Positions 22,336 through 32,344 of a stretch of DNA of 53,723 bases are shown one piece after another (positions within the stretch are counted from its first letter, which is position 1; each line of letters starts with the position of its first letter). The notes beneath the pieces were generated by a model that worked only from the letters and a program-made list of their open reading frames with translations, was not told the origin of the DNA and searched no databases. The translations under genes and the position numbers were made by a program. The stretch is from the NCBI RefSeq assembly GCF_019599295.1, contig NZ_JAIEWN010000003.1, positions 240,127 to 293,849 on the forward strand, in the 5' to 3' direction. This stretch comes from Oscillochloris sp. ZM17-4 (GTDB lineage Bacteria; Chloroflexota; Chloroflexia; Chloroflexales; Chloroflexaceae).

Positions 22336-23123
22336 CCCCCCTGCACGACAACTTTGCGCATCGCGGCGGCCTGCATGGCCAGCCCGAGGGCGGTGAGCGC
22401 CGCCGCCCAGGCCGCCTGGGTCGCCAGGGCGCGGGCGATCTGGGCGGGCGCGAGCTGGCCGAGGAAGATCTGCGTCGGCAGCCCGGTGATCGACTCGAAG
22501 GGCAGGGCGTGGACTAGCGCCTGGAGCGCCGGCGGGAAGAAGGCCACCGGCAGGATGAAGCCCGACAGGAAGGTCAGCATCACGTTTGACAGCAGGGTGA
22601 CCCCGGTGCTATCCAGCAGCCAGAAGGCCGTCAGGTTGACCATGAAGCTGAAGGCGAAGGAGACCTGCATGGCCAGGATGATCGCCGGCAGGAAGGCCAG
22701 CAGGTCGGCCGGCGCGGGCAGGCGCGCCCCGAAGTAGAGCACCCCGACCAGGTAGGTGAGCGCGCCGCGGACGAGCAGGTTGAAGGCCCGCTCGCCGAAG
22801 GAGCGGCTCAGCCAGTAGAGGTAGAAGCTCCAGGGGCGGGACAGGTCGGTGATCACGTCGCCCGAGCGGATGGACTGGGAGATGCCGGCGCTGACGATCC
22901 AGGCCCCGCCGATCGAGATCAGCGACTGGGTCGTCCACGCGTAGCTGATCGCGTCGTTGAGGCTCAGCCCGGCCACCCGCCCGCCGCCCGCGTAGAGCGC
23001 CTGGTACACAAAGCAGACCAGGGCGCCGAAGAAGGCGTTGGTGATGATCCCGGCCAGGTAGGCGCTGCGGTAGGTCGTGGCCCGCCGGAAGGAGCGCGCG
23101 GCGACCGCGAGGTACAGTTCCAT
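22332..23123 (-). CDS. ABC-2 family permease (COG4587-like)
   Basis: 263 residues from ATG 23123 (MELYLAVAARSFRR), with ATG 23135 as alternative. The longer open frame runs into an inverted repeat and is not credible. About six helices, opening with TYRSAYLAGIITNAFFGALV as in this family. First gene of the three-gene exporter operon. Confidence 0.85.
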   Translation of the reverse strand: MELYLAVAARSFRRATTYRSAYLAGIITNAFFGALVCFVYQALYAGGGRVAGLSLNDAISYAWTTQSLISIGGAWIVSAGISQSIRSGDVITDLSRPWSFYLYWLSRSFGERAFNLLVRGALTYLVGVLYFGARLPAPADLLAFLPAIILAMQVSFAFSFMVNLTAFWLLDSTGVTLLSNVMLTFLSGFILPVAFFPPALQALVHALPFESITGLPTQIFLGQLAPAQIARALATQAAWAAALTALGLAMQAAAMRKVVVQGG

Positions 23124-23145
23124 ACGGTCATCCATCTCAAAACTC

Positions 23146-23196
23146 GTAGTGTGGTACGGACATGCTGGCTTTGCCAGCATGTCCGTACCACACTAC
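23146..23196. repeat. Inverted repeat with 24-bp arms
   Basis: GTAGTGTGGTACGGACATG... and its exact complement around a TTT loop, just upstream of the permease start. Confidence 0.9.
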
Positions 23197-23345
23197 ATCT
23201 CCTCAACGCCGAGAGGCGCCAGGACAGCCCGAGGGGGTGTCGAGGCGCATGTGCAGTTCCGTCTGGCCGCGCAGCCGCAGCCAGCATACCCTAGCCCCAG
23301 AGGGCCGGCATCGGTCTGAAGGGCGATTGTCGCCGGCGCACGCCC

Positions 23346-23388
23346 AGATAGCCGCAGTGCGTAGCTGAGCTACACACAGCGGCTATCT
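23346..23388. terminator. Nested hairpin after the acetyltransferase gene
   Basis: AGATAGCCGC / GCGGCTATCT with an inner GTAGC/GCTAC stem, just beyond the end of the minus-strand gene at 23411. No clear T tract follows. Confidence 0.5.
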
Positions 23389-23410
23389 GGGGAGGCGGGC
23401 CGCGCGCAGG

Positions 23411-23959
23411 CTAGACGCGCACGAAGGCCGACATGATCACGATATCGTGGAGGTTGCCATCGCGGTCGATCGCGTGGCGGGCGAGCTGGCCCTCCACGGC
23501 GAAGCCGAGGTGGCTGAAGATCGCCTGGCCCGCCGTCAGGGCGGCCAGCATCTCCACCGTCACCTTGGCGGCGCCGAGCTCGCGGGCCGCATCGACGATC
23601 GCCTGGGCCATAAACATGCCCAGGCCGCTGCGGCGCCAGCCCCGGTCGACGATCAGGCGGATGTTCGCCACGTGGTAGGACCAGCCGGGCAGGCGCAGCG
23701 CGCCGCTGTACGCGACGATCGACCCATCGTCGGTGACGGCCACAACCTGCCGCCAGTTCTCAGCGGCGTTGGCATTGATCAGGCGGGTAATAATCTCAGG
23801 GTTCTGAAAATCATCCTCGAGGTACAGCAGATCATTTTTCGGCAGGCCCAGACCAAAGTTCGATAGAGCGGCGCGATCCTGCTCCATCAGCGGGCGAATG
23901 GTCACGGTCCGGCCATCTTTGAGTGCTACGCTGCCGACCGCCTCAATGCGCTGCGACAT
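23411..23959 (-). CDS. GNAT-family N-acetyltransferase
   Basis: 182 residues. Core motifs: ANIRLIVDRGWRRSGLGMFM (acetyl-CoA loop), AAKVTVEMLAALTAGQAIFSHLGFAVEGQL. Start ATG 23959 is set by GGAGA 7 bases upstream. The HLGFAVEG and HAIDRDGNLHDIVIM ending is common in single-domain GNATs. Substrate unknown. Confidence 0.85.
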   Translation of the reverse strand: MSQRIEAVGSVALKDGRTVTIRPLMEQDRAALSNFGLGLPKNDLLYLEDDFQNPEIITRLINANAAENWRQVVAVTDDGSIVAYSGALRLPGWSYHVANIRLIVDRGWRRSGLGMFMAQAIVDAARELGAAKVTVEMLAALTAGQAIFSHLGFAVEGQLARHAIDRDGNLHDIVIMSAFVRV

Positions 23960-24332
23960 GATCTGTCTCCTATGGAAATAGCGTTGGGGATGTTTCAGCT
24001 CTCGGGAAGTGAGATAGGTGAACTGTATCACAGATAGTTACACCTGAGTTACTTCGCTCGTGCGGTAGTCGCACCACCATTCTTTGCTGCACATAGCACA
24101 ATCTGTTGCAAATCCCCCCCTGCCCAGGCCAACAATACTGGTATAATAACACCTATCCCAGCTACGACAAGGCAACCGGCAAGAGAGAGCGCTGAATCGT
24201 GCGTGCCAGAGCACGCTGAGGGAGCACATTGCCTAAGCTATGCGCCGAGCAGGGGTTGTGCCCATTCACTCACGCCCATATTCGCCGTATGTCATGTGCT
24301 AGCGTGCCCGAAATCGACAAGGAGGTCATAGC
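23960..24332. other. Divergent spacer with an extended -10 promoter
   Basis: 373 bp without a gene. It contains TGGTATAAT (24139-24147) pointing to the thiolase operon; no -35 at the usual distance. It is less GC-rich than its surroundings. Nothing else is recognised. Confidence 0.6.
24139..24147 (+). promoter_or_regulatory. Extended -10 promoter (TGGTATAAT)
   Basis: TGn plus consensus TATAAT, about 190 bp before the thiolase ATG. Confidence 0.5.
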
Positions 24333-25520
<1,188 letters not shown>

Positions 25521-25530
25521 GAAGTCGTCG

Positions 25531-25559
25531 GGGCGCAGCAGTGTTGCGCTGCTGCGCCC
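25531..25559. repeat. GGGGCGCAGCAG-family palindrome
   Basis: Arms GGGCGCAGCAG and CTGCTGCGCCC around a 7-base loop, between the thiolase and reductase genes. Confidence 0.85.
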
Positions 25560-25580
25560 TTACAGAGAGGAGTTAGCGCA

Positions 25581-26324
25581 ATGGGCAAGCTTGACGGGAA
25601 GGTGGCGGTGGTGACGGGGGCGTCGCGGGGGATCGGGCGGGCGATCGTGGTGCTGCTGGCGAAGGAGGGCGCGCAGGTCGCCATCAACTACAACAACGAT
25701 ATCGCGGGCGCGCAGGAGGTGGCCGATGAGATCGCGGCCTTCGGGGGCACCGCGATGCTCGCCCAGGCGGATGTCTCAGACTCGGACCAGGCCCGCGCAA
25801 TGATCAAGAAGGTTGCCGAAACCTGGGGTCGGCTGGACGTGCTGGTGAATAACGCCGGCATCACCCGCGACAAGTCGATGCGCAAGCTGACTGATGATGA
25901 CTGGATGACGGTGCTCACCACCAATCTGAACAGCGTCTACTGGTGTACCTCGGCGGCCATGCCGATCATGATCGAGCAGAAGTACGGCCGGGTGATCAAC
26001 CTCAGCTCGTACGTGGGGCAGGCCGGCAACTTCGGCCAGGCGAACTACGCCGCGTCGAAGGGCGGGATCATCGCCTTCACCAAGACGGCGGCGATCGAGC
26101 TGGCCAAGTACAACATCACGGTCAACGCGCTGGCCCCCGGCTTCACCCTGACCGATATGCTCTCGAAGGTGGCCGAATCCGTCCAGGATCAGATCAAGTC
26201 CAAGATCCCGATGGGCCGCTTCGGCATGCCCGAGGAGATGGCCAAGGCGGTGCTGTTCCTCGCCGCCGACGCCGACTACATCACCGGGCAGCAGATCAAT
26301 GTGAACGGGGGGGTATTTATGTAA
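25581..26324 (+). CDS. phaB: Acetoacetyl-CoA reductase / 3-oxoacyl reductase
   Basis: 247-residue short-chain dehydrogenase. Cofactor loop TGASRGIG (12-19), NNAG (90-93), catalytic Ser142/143, Tyr156 and Lys160 (YAASK), and the NVNGGVFM end. Reduces acetoacetyl-CoA to (R)-3-hydroxybutyryl-CoA with NADPH in the polyhydroxybutyrate route. FabG is the alternative; the thiolase partner favours PhaB. GAGGAG precedes the ATG. No PHA synthase gene is in the window. Confidence 0.88.
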   Translation: MGKLDGKVAVVTGASRGIGRAIVVLLAKEGAQVAINYNNDIAGAQEVADEIAAFGGTAMLAQADVSDSDQARAMIKKVAETWGRLDVLVNNAGITRDKSMRKLTDDDWMTVLTTNLNSVYWCTSAAMPIMIEQKYGRVINLSSYVGQAGNFGQANYAASKGGIIAFTKTAAIELAKYNITVNALAPGFTLTDMLSKVAESVQDQIKSKIPMGRFGMPEEMAKAVLFLAADADYITGQQINVNGGVFM

Positions 26325-26398
26325 TGTTGAATGATGAATTGTGAATGTTGAATGTCGGACATTCAGCATTCAGCATTCAACATTCAACATTTAACATT
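26325..26398. repeat. AATGTTG heptads with inverted partners
   Basis: AATGTTGAATG units, a short GTCGGAC centre, then CATTCAGCATTCAACATT units; the whole can fold as one hairpin between convergent genes and may act as a terminator. Confidence 0.85.
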
Positions 26399-26400
26399 CT

Positions 26401-26694
26401 CTACTTCCCGCTCTTCTCAATGATCTCCTTGACGTCATCGGAGTAGCCCTGCCATGCCTGGCGCATCTCCCGGCTCAGGCGCTGCTGGGTTCTGATGGTG
26501 TCGGCGACAGCCTGCTCTGCGGAGTTGCGCAGGCTGCGGCTGTAGTCCCAGTTTTTCAGCACGACATCGAAGGCCATGTCGGTGCTGGTGGTCAGGAGAT
26601 CGTTCCAGGCCTGCACCGAGCGGAGCATCATATCGGCCGCGCCAGCGTAGGGCTGGCGCGGCTCCTCCTCCGGAGGCGTGGTATCATCGCTCAT
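26401..26694 (-). CDS. Phasin-like small helical protein, 97 aa
   Basis: Almost entirely helical and amphipathic (AWNDLLTTSTDMAFDVVLKNWDY, RTQQRLSREMRQAWQGY). Size and character fit phasins or PhaE-type granule proteins, and it lies beside phaA-phaB, convergent with them. Assignment rests on context, not on a firm motif. Confidence 0.55.
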   Translation of the reverse strand: MSDDTTPPEEEPRQPYAGAADMMLRSVQAWNDLLTTSTDMAFDVVLKNWDYSRSLRNSAEQAVADTIRTQQRLSREMRQAWQGYSDDVKEIIEKSGK

Positions 26695-26790
26695 GGCTTG
26701 TATCCCTCAAGAGTACAATAGCCCTATACAGGCCGCTCTATGTGATATACGTGTGTACGCCCCGGCGGCGACGCCGCCGGGCACAGGTGT

Positions 26791-29700
26791 ATGGTACGCC
26801 AGGTGGTTACAGATGAGTTCAGCGGCAACGGGGCCGGCGGGAGCGGGCTGCTGCTCACCCGCCTGACTCCGCCCGCCCAGCCCGCGCGACTGCTGCGCCG
26901 CAGCCGCGTGGAGGCGCTGCTCGCCGAGACGATGGAGTACCCGCTGACGACCGTGGCGGCGCCGGCGGGCAGTGGGAAGACGGTGGCGCTGGCGGCGCTG
27001 GCGATCTATGGCGGCTGGCCGGCGGCGTGGTGCCGGATCAGCGCCGAGGACGACCCGCGCCTGCTGCTGCGCCACCTCGCGGCCGCCTTCCGCCCGGTGG
27101 TCACGATCAACGAGGCGCGGATCGGCTCGCTGGCCGACTCCGGCAACCTGCCTGCAGCCCTCGACACCCTGGTGAACGAGCTGGCAGCCGCCCTCGATGA
27201 TGAGACGCTGCTCGTGCTCGACGACTACCACCTGGCGGATGATCGACCGGGGCTGCGGGCGATCATCGAGCGGCTGACGGCGGTGCAGCCCCTGCGCCTG
27301 CACCTGGCCCTATCCACGCGGGCCGCGCCGACTCTGCCGGGGATCGACACCGCGCGCCTGCGCGGCGAGCTCCTGGAGCTCGGGCCTGCGGATCTGGCCT
27401 TCACCTCGGCCGAGCTGAGAAACCTCTGCGCCCGGGCCAGCCAGCCGCCGCCCGCCGATGCCGATGAGATCGTCGCGGCCGCGTGCGGGTGGCCGCTCGC
27501 GATGCAGACCGCCCTCGGGGCCGGCGACTGGCGGGCCGCCCTCGGGCTGCGCGCCAGCGACACGCACGCCGCGCCCCTGGACGCCTACCTGGCCGATGAG
27601 GTGCTCGGCGATCTCCCCGGCGAGCTGCGCGGCTTTGTCCTGCGCGCCTCGGCGCTGCGCCGGCTTGAGCCAGAGGCCGCAGCGCTGCTGACCGACGGCG
27701 CCACGGCCGCCGAGCTGATCGCCACGATCCGACGGCGCAGGCTCTTCCTCTCAGACACGCCCGAGGGTCCCCCAACCTTCCAGCCGATCTTCCACGCCTT
27801 TCTGGTGCGCCGCGCCCGGGCCGAAGTCGCTAACTGGCACGATCTGCACCTGCGGCTGAGCGAGCACTACCGCGCCCACGCCGATGATGAGGCGGTGCTG
27901 CACCACCTGGCGGCCGCCGGCGACTCGCGGGCCGTGGGGGCGCTGGCGACGGCGGCGGAGGCCATGTTCGCCACCGGCCAGCCCGAGCGCGCCCTGGCCT
28001 GGGTGCGACACCTGCGCCCGCTCATGGGCGAGCCGCCGGCGCTGATCGAGGTGCAGGCGGCCGCCCTGCGCCACCTGGACGTCTTCGACGCCGCACTCGC
28101 CGCCTACGGCGCCGCCGAGGCGGCCTTCGCCGCCGTCGGCGATGTCGACGGCCAGGTGCGCGCCCTGCGCGGCCAGGCCGAGGTCTACCTCGACACCGTG
28201 CAGCCCGCCCCGGCGACCAACCTGCTCAAGCGGGCGCTGAAGCTGCTGCCCCGCGAGCGGGCCGCCAGCCGGGCCAGCATCCTGCGGCTCCAGGCCGAGA
28301 ACTGGGCCAACCGCGGTCGGGCCGATGTCGCGCTGATCCTTGAGCGGGCCGCGCGGGAGCAGGAGGCAGGAGGCAGGAGGCAGGAGGCAGGAGGCAGGAG
28401 GCAGGAGGCGAGCTCCGTCGAGCAGCTGCCGGCCCGCCTGCTGCTGCGCGCCGGGCGGCTCGACGAGGCCCGCAGGCAGCTTGAGGACCAGCTGCGCAGC
28501 GACGCGGCGGGCGACCCGGTGCGGCAGACTGGCGCCCACCGTGAGCCGCTGCTGCTGCTCTCGCTGATCTACGCCATGCTCGGCGGCGGCGCCCGCGCCC
28601 TGGCGATGGCCCGGCGCAGCCTGGAGGATGCCCAGCAGGCCGGGGCGCGGCTCACCGAGGCGATCGCCGAGCTGCGCCTCGGCCACGCCTATCAGCTTGT
28701 GGCCACCAGCGACACGGCCCCGGCCCAGGCCCGCTACACGGCCGGCATGCAGCTGATCGGCGAGGTGGGCGTGGCCCGCACCCGCGCCGAGGGGCTGATG
28801 GGGCAGACCCTGCTCCACGGACACGCCGGCGACCTGGTGCGCGCCGAGATCGAGGCCAAGGATGGGCTCCAGATCGCCGCCGCCGCCGGCGATGAGTGGA
28901 CCGCCGCCTGCCTGATGCTCGCCCTCGGCGGCGCGGCGGCCGCCATGGGCGATGAGCGCGCGGCCCACTGGCTCGACCAGGCCCATGCCCGGTTCGCCCG
29001 CGGCGGCGATGTCTACGGCCAGGCGATCGTCCACCTCTGGCGCGCCCTGAGCGCCCTACGCACCGCCGACACGGCCCGCGCCGACCCTGAGATCGTCGCC
29101 CTGCTCGACCTGGTGGCGGCCCAGGGCTATGTGGGCGTGCTGATCGCGCCCAGCCTGTTTGGCCCGCGCGATATGGCCACGATCGTGCCGCTCCTGCTGC
29201 GCGGGCGCGGCATCTCGCGCCACGTCGAGCTGGCCCGCCAGCTGCTCCGCCAGGGCTTCCCCAACATCGCCGCCGACGACGCGGTGGAGGACTACCACCC
29301 CGGCTACACGCTGCGGGTGCAGATGCTCGGCACCTTCCGCGTCTGGCGCGGCGCCCACGAGATCCAGGCCCGCGAGTGGCAGCGCGAGAAGGCCCGCCAG
29401 CTCTTCCAGCTGCTGCTCACCTACCGCGGCCACTGGATCCAGCGCGAGCAGATCTGCGCCTGGCTCTGGCCCGAGGCCGACCTCGACGCCGCCGAGCGCC
29501 AGTTTAAGGTGACGCTGAACGCCCTCAACGCCGCCCTGGAGCCGCACCGCCCGCCGCGCGTCCAGCCCTTCTTCATCCGCCGCCAGGGCCTCGCCTACAG
29601 CTTCGCCCCATCCTACGGCGTCTGGATCGATGTGGACGAGTTCGAGCTGCGCGTGGCCGGAACCGCCGCCCGCGATGACCCCGACTTTGCCCGCCGCAAC

Positions 29701-30072
29701 GCCCAGATCGCCGTCCAGCTCTATCGGGGCGACTACCTGGCCGAGTCGCTCTACGACCTCTGGACGATCGAGGAGCGCGAGCGCCTGATCGCCCGCTACC
29801 TCGCCACCGCCGTCGGCCACGCCCAGCGGCTCAGCGACGACGGTGAGCAGGCCCAGGCGATCCAGCTCTGCGAGCGGGTGCTCCGCCACGACAGCGTCTA
29901 CGAAGAGGCCTACCAGACCCTCATGCGCGCCCACGCCCGCGCCGGGAGCCGCTCTCAGGCGATGCGCAGCTACACCCGCTGCGCCCAGACGCTCCGCAGC
30001 GATATGGGCATCGAGCCGCTCCCCGAGACGGTCGCCCTCTATGAGAGGGTCAAGCGTAATGAGCCGATCTGA
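26791..30072 (+). CDS. MalT-type ATPase / SARP-type transcriptional activator
   Basis: 1093 residues. Walker A APAGSGKT (57-64) and Walker B LLVLDDYHLADD (about 140-151) open a MalT/STAND-type NTPase. TPR-like helices fill roughly 340-800. The C-terminus (about 840-1090) is an OmpR-like winged helix (LRVQMLGTFRVWRG ... KARQLFQLLLTYRGHWIQREQI) plus bacterial transcriptional activation domain (LYRGDYLAESLYDLWTIEERERL), as in AfsR/SARP regulators. It likely senses a ligand and activates transcription. Residues about 523-540 (QEAGGRR repeats) come from a 7-bp repeat array. Start ATG 26791 lacks a strong ribosome site. Confidence 0.88.
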   Translation: MVRQVVTDEFSGNGAGGSGLLLTRLTPPAQPARLLRRSRVEALLAETMEYPLTTVAAPAGSGKTVALAALAIYGGWPAAWCRISAEDDPRLLLRHLAAAFRPVVTINEARIGSLADSGNLPAALDTLVNELAAALDDETLLVLDDYHLADDRPGLRAIIERLTAVQPLRLHLALSTRAAPTLPGIDTARLRGELLELGPADLAFTSAELRNLCARASQPPPADADEIVAAACGWPLAMQTALGAGDWRAALGLRASDTHAAPLDAYLADEVLGDLPGELRGFVLRASALRRLEPEAAALLTDGATAAELIATIRRRRLFLSDTPEGPPTFQPIFHAFLVRRARAEVANWHDLHLRLSEHYRAHADDEAVLHHLAAAGDSRAVGALATAAEAMFATGQPERALAWVRHLRPLMGEPPALIEVQAAALRHLDVFDAALAAYGAAEAAFAAVGDVDGQVRALRGQAEVYLDTVQPAPATNLLKRALKLLPRERAASRASILRLQAENWANRGRADVALILERAAREQEAGGRRQEAGGRRQEASSVEQLPARLLLRAGRLDEARRQLEDQLRSDAAGDPVRQTGAHREPLLLLSLIYAMLGGGARALAMARRSLEDAQQAGARLTEAIAELRLGHAYQLVATSDTAPAQARYTAGMQLIGEVGVARTRAEGLMGQTLLHGHAGDLVRAEIEAKDGLQIAAAAGDEWTAACLMLALGGAAAAMGDERAAHWLDQAHARFARGGDVYGQAIVHLWRALSALRTADTARADPEIVALLDLVAAQGYVGVLIAPSLFGPRDMATIVPLLLRGRGISRHVELARQLLRQGFPNIAADDAVEDYHPGYTLRVQMLGTFRVWRGAHEIQAREWQREKARQLFQLLLTYRGHWIQREQICAWLWPEADLDAAERQFKVTLNALNAALEPHRPPRVQPFFIRRQGLAYSFAPSYGVWIDVDEFELRVAGTAARDDPDFARRNAQIAVQLYRGDYLAESLYDLWTIEERERLIARYLATAVGHAQRLSDDGEQAQAIQLCERVLRHDSVYEEAYQTLMRAHARAGSRSQAMRSYTRCAQTLRSDMGIEPLPETVALYERVKRNEPI
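28356..28409. repeat. GCAGGAG heptad array inside a coding sequence
   Basis: About seven units, in frame, coding EAGGRRQ repeats (21 bp = 7 codons) in the linker region of the large regulator. Confidence 0.9.
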
Positions 30073-30115
30073 GCGCTGAGCGCTGAGTGCTGAGCGTTGA
30101 GCGTGTTACGCTCTG
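30073..30115. repeat. GAGCGCT-type degenerate heptads
   Basis: GAGCGCT / GAGTGCT / GAGCGTT units directly after the regulator stop. Confidence 0.7.
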
Positions 30116-30131
30116 CGCTCTCCTATGTGGG

Positions 30132-30187
30132 TTGACAACTTCTCGTGAATGTTGTAACTTAGTCACTAATAGTCAAACCTGACTATT
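30132..30187 (+). promoter_or_regulatory. Promoter with overlapping operator-like inverted repeat
   Basis: TTGACA (30132-30137), 17-base spacer, TAACTT (30155-30160). An inverted repeat AATAGTCA-AACC-TGACTATT (30168-30187) covers the expected transcription start of the following membrane-protein gene. Confidence 0.6.
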
Positions 30188-30239
30188 ACAGCGACACGTG
30201 ACAGACGCATAGGTGCCGAAAGGCCGAGAAAGTCCTGGT

Positions 30240-30647
30240 ATGCTGCTCATCTTCAACATCCACCGTATCTTTGGGGAGATGATCCTGCCGCTGCTCATCG
30301 TCGCGGTGGCGATCTACATGACCGTGGTGTACAAGCCGGGGGCGGCCCGCGGGCCGATCGAGCGATTCTTCCCGGTGCTCGTCGACCTCCAGGTGACGCT
30401 CGGCGTCATCTACTGGGTCTTTCTGCTGACTCTGCCAGGGGGGATGGCGCGCTACATGGGCTTCCCCTTCATCCTGCACCCGATCCTGGGCCTGATCGCG
30501 GCCGGGCTGGCGCACATGGCCCTGGGCGCCAAGAACCCCCTGCGCGCGCTCGGCCGCTGGGCGCCGATGGCCTCCCTCGTCGTGCTGCTCATCCTGGTGC
30601 TGAGCAATATCATGATCGCGGTCATATCGAGGGGCGGCCCAGCCTAG
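30240..30647 (+). CDS. Four-helix integral membrane protein
   Basis: 135 residues from ATG 30240 (GTG 30213 possible). Four hydrophobic helices: IFGEMILPLLIVAVAIYM, LVDLQVTLGVIYWVFLL, PILGLIAAGLAHMAL, MASLVVLLILVLSNIMI. His residues (HRIF, LHP, AHMA) recall small cytochrome- or heme-binding membrane proteins, but no motif is decisive. Separate transcription from its own promoter is likely. Confidence 0.7.
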   Translation: MLLIFNIHRIFGEMILPLLIVAVAIYMTVVYKPGAARGPIERFFPVLVDLQVTLGVIYWVFLLTLPGGMARYMGFPFILHPILGLIAAGLAHMALGAKNPLRALGRWAPMASLVVLLILVLSNIMIAVISRGGPA

Positions 30648-30663
30648 TGCGCTTTCAGCGCAG

Positions 30664-30693
30664 GGGTTAGGAGTTGGGAGTCGGGGGTTAGGC
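30664..30693. repeat. GGGGTTA-type heptads
   Basis: GGGTTAGGAGTTGGGAGTC-type units with 7-bp period in the spacer after the four-helix gene. Confidence 0.6.
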
Positions 30694-30818
30694 GTCACGA
30701 TGAGACAGCACGCAGCATCTTGTCCAAAAAGGCTGCTTGAATCTACACGAGACACCCTGCCCGAGGCCCACACCACCCGCACCGGGGCCGGCGCCACACA
30801 CATGGTGCCGGCCCCTTG

Positions 30819-31226
30819 CTACTCCCCGCTCTGGCGATCATAGTTCCGCAGGATCATCCCGCTGTACGGGCGCATGCCCAGCCGCTCATAGAAGGGCTGC
30901 ACGTCGGCGTCGCAGATCAGGTCGATCATATAGATCTGCCGCAGCGCAGCGAGCATGCGCCGCAGCAGCTCGCTGCCGACTCCCCGGCCCTGGTGGCCCG
31001 GCAGCACCTCCAGGTGCGGGATGTAGGCGCAGGAGACCCCGTCGCTCACGGCGGTGATGAAGCCGACGACCGGCCCACGCTCGCCCTCGCGGGCCAGCAC
31101 CACATGGCTGCTGCCGGCCAGGATGCGCAGGTGGGTCGCCGGCGCGGGCGGGCTCGGCCAGCCGACGAAGAAGCCCTGGAGATGCGAGGCGTCCACGCCG
31201 GTGAGGCTGTTCTGGTACATGACCAT
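30819..31226 (-). CDS. GNAT-family acetyltransferase, 135 aa
   Basis: Short GNAT with IPHLEVLPGHQGRGVGSELLRRML (acetyl-CoA loop Q-G-R-G-V-G) and the C-terminal motif DADVQPFYERLGMRPY. Substrate unknown. It lies just downstream of the pxpC gene on the same strand but ends separately. Confidence 0.85.
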   Translation of the reverse strand: MVMYQNSLTGVDASHLQGFFVGWPSPPAPATHLRILAGSSHVVLAREGERGPVVGFITAVSDGVSCAYIPHLEVLPGHQGRGVGSELLRRMLAALRQIYMIDLICDADVQPFYERLGMRPYSGMILRNYDRQSGE

Positions 31227-31265
31227 CTTGGTGCTCCACGTTTGCTCTGCGCTCTGCGCCCTGCT

Positions 31266-32282
31266 CTACCCCCCGGCCAGGGCGGCCAGCAGATCGCCCT
31301 CGCCAGGGTCGGGCCGGCGGCTCAGGGCGGCGGCCTGCGCGCCCAGTGCATCGTAGGCCTCGTCCAGGGTCGTCGGCCGCATGCGCAGGGTGTCGCCGGG
31401 GAGCAGCTGGGCCGCCAGGGGCATGTCGGCGCTGATCAGCGCGCCGATCACCGGGTAGCCCCCGGTGGTCTGGGCGTCAGCCATGAGCAGGATGGGCGCG
31501 CCGTCGGGGGGCACCTGGATGGTGCCGGGGATGACGCCGAGCGAGGGCAGGCTGCACGGCCGGGCGTAGGGCAGGCGCAGGCCCTCCAGGCGGTAGCCCA
31601 TACGGTTCGACGTATCGCTGACCCGCAGGGTCGCGGCGGCCAACGTAGACAGGGCGTCGGACGCGAAGCACTCCAGGTGCGGCCCGGGGATGATCCGCAG
31701 TCTCGGCTCCGCGCAGTAGGGCGGGCGGGCGGACTCGGGCCAGCGCTGGCCGATCAGGGGGACGAGGCTGGCCGCCGTATCGCCCAGCGGCAGCTGGTCG
31801 CTGGCGCGGAGCGGGCGGCCGTCCATGCCGCCGAATCCACCGGCGAGGTCGGTGGCCCGCGAGCCGAGGACAAGCGGCACGCCCACGCCGCCGGCGACGG
31901 CCAGGTAGGCCCGCGCGCCCCACGCATGCCGGCGCCCCTCCAGCGTCAGGGTCGCGCCGGCGCTGACGAAGACCGCCGTCCAGAGCGGGATGGGCCGGCC
32001 GTCCAGGCGCGCCCCGAGGTCGGCGCCGGCCAGGGCGATGATCATCGAGCGCTGCATGAGCAGGCGCGCCCCGCCGGCGGTGATCTCGACCCCGGCGGCG
32101 GCGAGCGGGTTGCCCACCAGCTCGTTCGCGGCGGCGAGGGCGAAGGGGTCGAGCGCGCCGCCCGGCGAGACCCCGTAGCGCCGTGCGCCGGGCCGGCCGA
32201 TGTCCTGGACGGTCATGAGCGGGCCGGCGGAGATGATCTCGATTGCAGATTGCAGATTGTAGATTGCAGATTGTTCGGGCAT
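31266..32282 (-). CDS. pxpC: 5-oxoprolinase subunit C (biotin-dependent carboxylase-like)
   Basis: 338 residues. Family landmarks: LMTVQDIGRPGARRYGVSPGGALDPFA at the N-terminus, NPLAAAGVEIT, PIPLWTAVFVSAGATL, and SNRMGYRLEG. With PxpA and PxpB it cleaves 5-oxoproline to glutamate using ATP. ATG 32282 is set by GAGGAGG upstream. Residues 4-15 (QSAIYNLQSAIE) are encoded by an ATTGCAG heptad array, an intergenic-type repeat caught in the coding sequence. Confidence 0.88.
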   Translation of the reverse strand: MPEQSAIYNLQSAIEIISAGPLMTVQDIGRPGARRYGVSPGGALDPFALAAANELVGNPLAAAGVEITAGGARLLMQRSMIIALAGADLGARLDGRPIPLWTAVFVSAGATLTLEGRRHAWGARAYLAVAGGVGVPLVLGSRATDLAGGFGGMDGRPLRASDQLPLGDTAASLVPLIGQRWPESARPPYCAEPRLRIIPGPHLECFASDALSTLAAATLRVSDTSNRMGYRLEGLRLPYARPCSLPSLGVIPGTIQVPPDGAPILLMADAQTTGGYPVIGALISADMPLAAQLLPGDTLRMRPTTLDEAYDALGAQAAALSRRPDPGEGDLLAALAGG

Positions 32283-32344
32283 TGGGTCCTCCTCGTCTGG
32301 GCGATCTCTTGTGCAATCTGCAATCTGCAATCTGCAATCTACAA
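32242..32344. repeat. ATTGCAG heptads and inverted CTGCAAT partner
   Basis: Units at 32241-32273 lie within the start of pxpC. The complementary CTGCAAT units at 32315-32341 cover the end of pxpB and the spacer. Confidence 0.85.

Noticed and set aside
21456-22517. Long plus-strand frame opposite the ABC permeases
   Set aside because: Shadow frame rich in Gly, Glu and Gln; the minus strand encodes recognisable permeases.
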